A stretch of DNA of 14,610 nt, taken from Bacillota bacterium. GTDB lineage: Bacteria; Bacillota_E; Sulfobacillia; Sulfobacillales; JAIMBI01. The notes under the pieces were generated by a model that saw only the letters and a list, made by a program, of their open reading frames with translations, had not been told where the DNA came from and did not search any database. Positions 13,999 through 14,610 of the stretch are shown one piece after another. The stretch spans positions 1-14,610 of the forward strand of contig JAKARZ010000045.1 in assembly GCA_021828405.1 (NCBI GenBank), read 5' to 3'. Position numbers and translations under genes: made by a program. Within the stretch, counting starts at the first letter, position 1. Each line of letters starts with the position of its first letter.

Positions 13999-14610
13999 GC
14001 CGGCGGACAACAGCATCTCGTTTACGGTGCAAGGGATCTGGCAGCCGGAGAATCCGGACGGGGTGCGCCGGGAGATGCGGGCGTTCTCGGCGTGTGTGTG
14101 CTGGGTGTTTAACCGCCTGCCAGAGCGGCCGTCCGGTCCCGCACCCGGATCGGTCTTGCCTGCGGACGCCCTGCCCAACCGGATCAAGCGGGAGGCCCAA
14201 CCGCTGTTTCACGTGAATTCCCGGTACGTGGCGGATGCCATCCTGGAAGCCCAGGCCGTGATCCGATCGCAGAAGGAACTGCTACCGCTCCAGATTCGCG
14301 ATTTCACCCGGCGGATCGCGAACTTGGACCGAGCCCTTCAGAAGGCGGAACGGATCCTGAAGACCCCGGACTCCGCAGAAACCGCCGCGCAGTGGGAGAA
14401 GAGACGCACCCGGCTTCAGGATCGGCGGACCAAAGCCCTGACCCGCCAAGGGGAGCTGGAAGCCCATCGGGACCACGGCACCATCCCGACGGTCATTTTC
14501 GGGGGCCGCCGGCTCCTCCGACGTCTGACCCCAAGCCACGGTGCGCGGCATCAGACGCTACGCCGGGCCTGGCGGCTCAAGCGGCAAGGGACGCTGTATG
14601 CCCGGGGGGA
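13982..14610 (+). CDS. TnpB-related protein of IS200/IS605-IS607 elements, N-terminal part, continues past window
   Basis: An open frame of 209 codons with no stop before the window end. It starts at ATG 13982, 9 bases after GGAGG (13968-13972). Residues 78-100 (HVNSRYVADAILEAQAVI, then RSQKELLPL) and 166-180 (GTIPTVIFGGRRLL) match the conserved N-terminal pattern of TnpB-related accessory proteins (NSRY..DAI..A...I.S..EL, then ..GTIP.V.FGG). Residues about 103-163 form a charged coiled coil. The last residues, LYARG, fit the family's SRGDKTKGGN segment. TnpB proteins are RNA-guided DNA nucleases; in this subgroup activity is not established and the RuvC residues lie beyond the window. The recombinase it would normally accompany is broken, so movement would need help from another copy. 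Confidence 0.8.
   Translation, partial: MGKSPKPADNSISFTVQGIWQPENPDGVRREMRAFSACVCWVFNRLPERPSGPAPGSVLPADALPNRIKREAQPLFHVNSRYVADAILEAQAVIRSQKELLPLQIRDFTRRIANLDRALQKAERILKTPDSAETAAQWEKRRTRLQDRRTKALTRQGELEAHRDHGTIPTVIFGGRRLLRRLTPSHGARHQTLRRAWRLKRQGTLYARG

Larger units (their letters stand above)
13850..14610 (+). mobile_element. IS607-like element (left end, tnpA remnant and tnpB-related gene), cut by right window edge
   Basis: Homology to the PIN toxin ends at GRQGG (about 13846-13852), in the sequence CAGGGAGGTTG. IS607 elements insert at GG dinucleotides without target duplication, and a GG is present at the junction. About 55 bases of left-end sequence precede the tnpA fragment, and the TnpB-related gene follows. 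No inverted repeats are expected for this family. The exact left boundary is uncertain by several bases, and the right end is not visible. Confidence 0.62.

Overview
The window is GC-rich bacterial DNA (by eye roughly two thirds G+C, an estimate). It uses GTG and TTG starts freely and has purine-rich Shine-Dalgarno sites. A class II fructose-1,6-bisphosphatase (glpX) directly followed by a rho gene with a long disordered N-terminus is typical of Bacillota. I infer a high-GC member (Sulfobacillus, Thermaerobacter or Symbiobacterium relatives), but nothing here fixes the genus.

Layout. (1) 1-3242 is an accessory island: a frameshifted remnant of an ISAzo13-like transposase (minus, running off the left edge), about 490 bases with no recognisable gene, then two overlapping minus-strand conjugation-type genes, a VirD4/TraG-like coupling ATPase and a replication-relaxation-like protein. 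No relaxase or type IV secretion gene is in view. (2) 3333-11023 is mostly chromosomal housekeeping: a phosphoglucomutase/phosphomannomutase (minus), a divergent NCS1 nucleobase transporter with a strong intrinsic terminator, a GNAT acetyltransferase overlapping tail-to-tail with a MurJ-type lipid II flippase, a second GNAT protein, and glpX. (3) 11179-13167 is rho. (4) 13394-14610 is a second accessory island: a VapBC-like AbrB antitoxin/PIN toxin pair with a good promoter and a repeated GTAAGAC motif that may be its operator. The toxin gene is cut short by an IS607-like element whose serine-recombinase gene is reduced to a fragment and whose TnpB-related gene runs off the right edge.

How the genes relate. 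The mutase and the flippase both belong to envelope and sugar-nucleotide metabolism, and glpX to gluconeogenesis, but they do not form one operon. The most informative parts are the two islands: an isolated coupling-protein module beside a dead IS, and an antitoxin left with a truncated toxin after IS insertion. I see no tRNA, rRNA or CRISPR array and no clearly new multi-gene system. The best candidates for a second look are the GTAAGAC array, the deleted IS607 recombinase, the coupling/relaxation pair, and the short reading frames overlapping the starts of glpX and rho.
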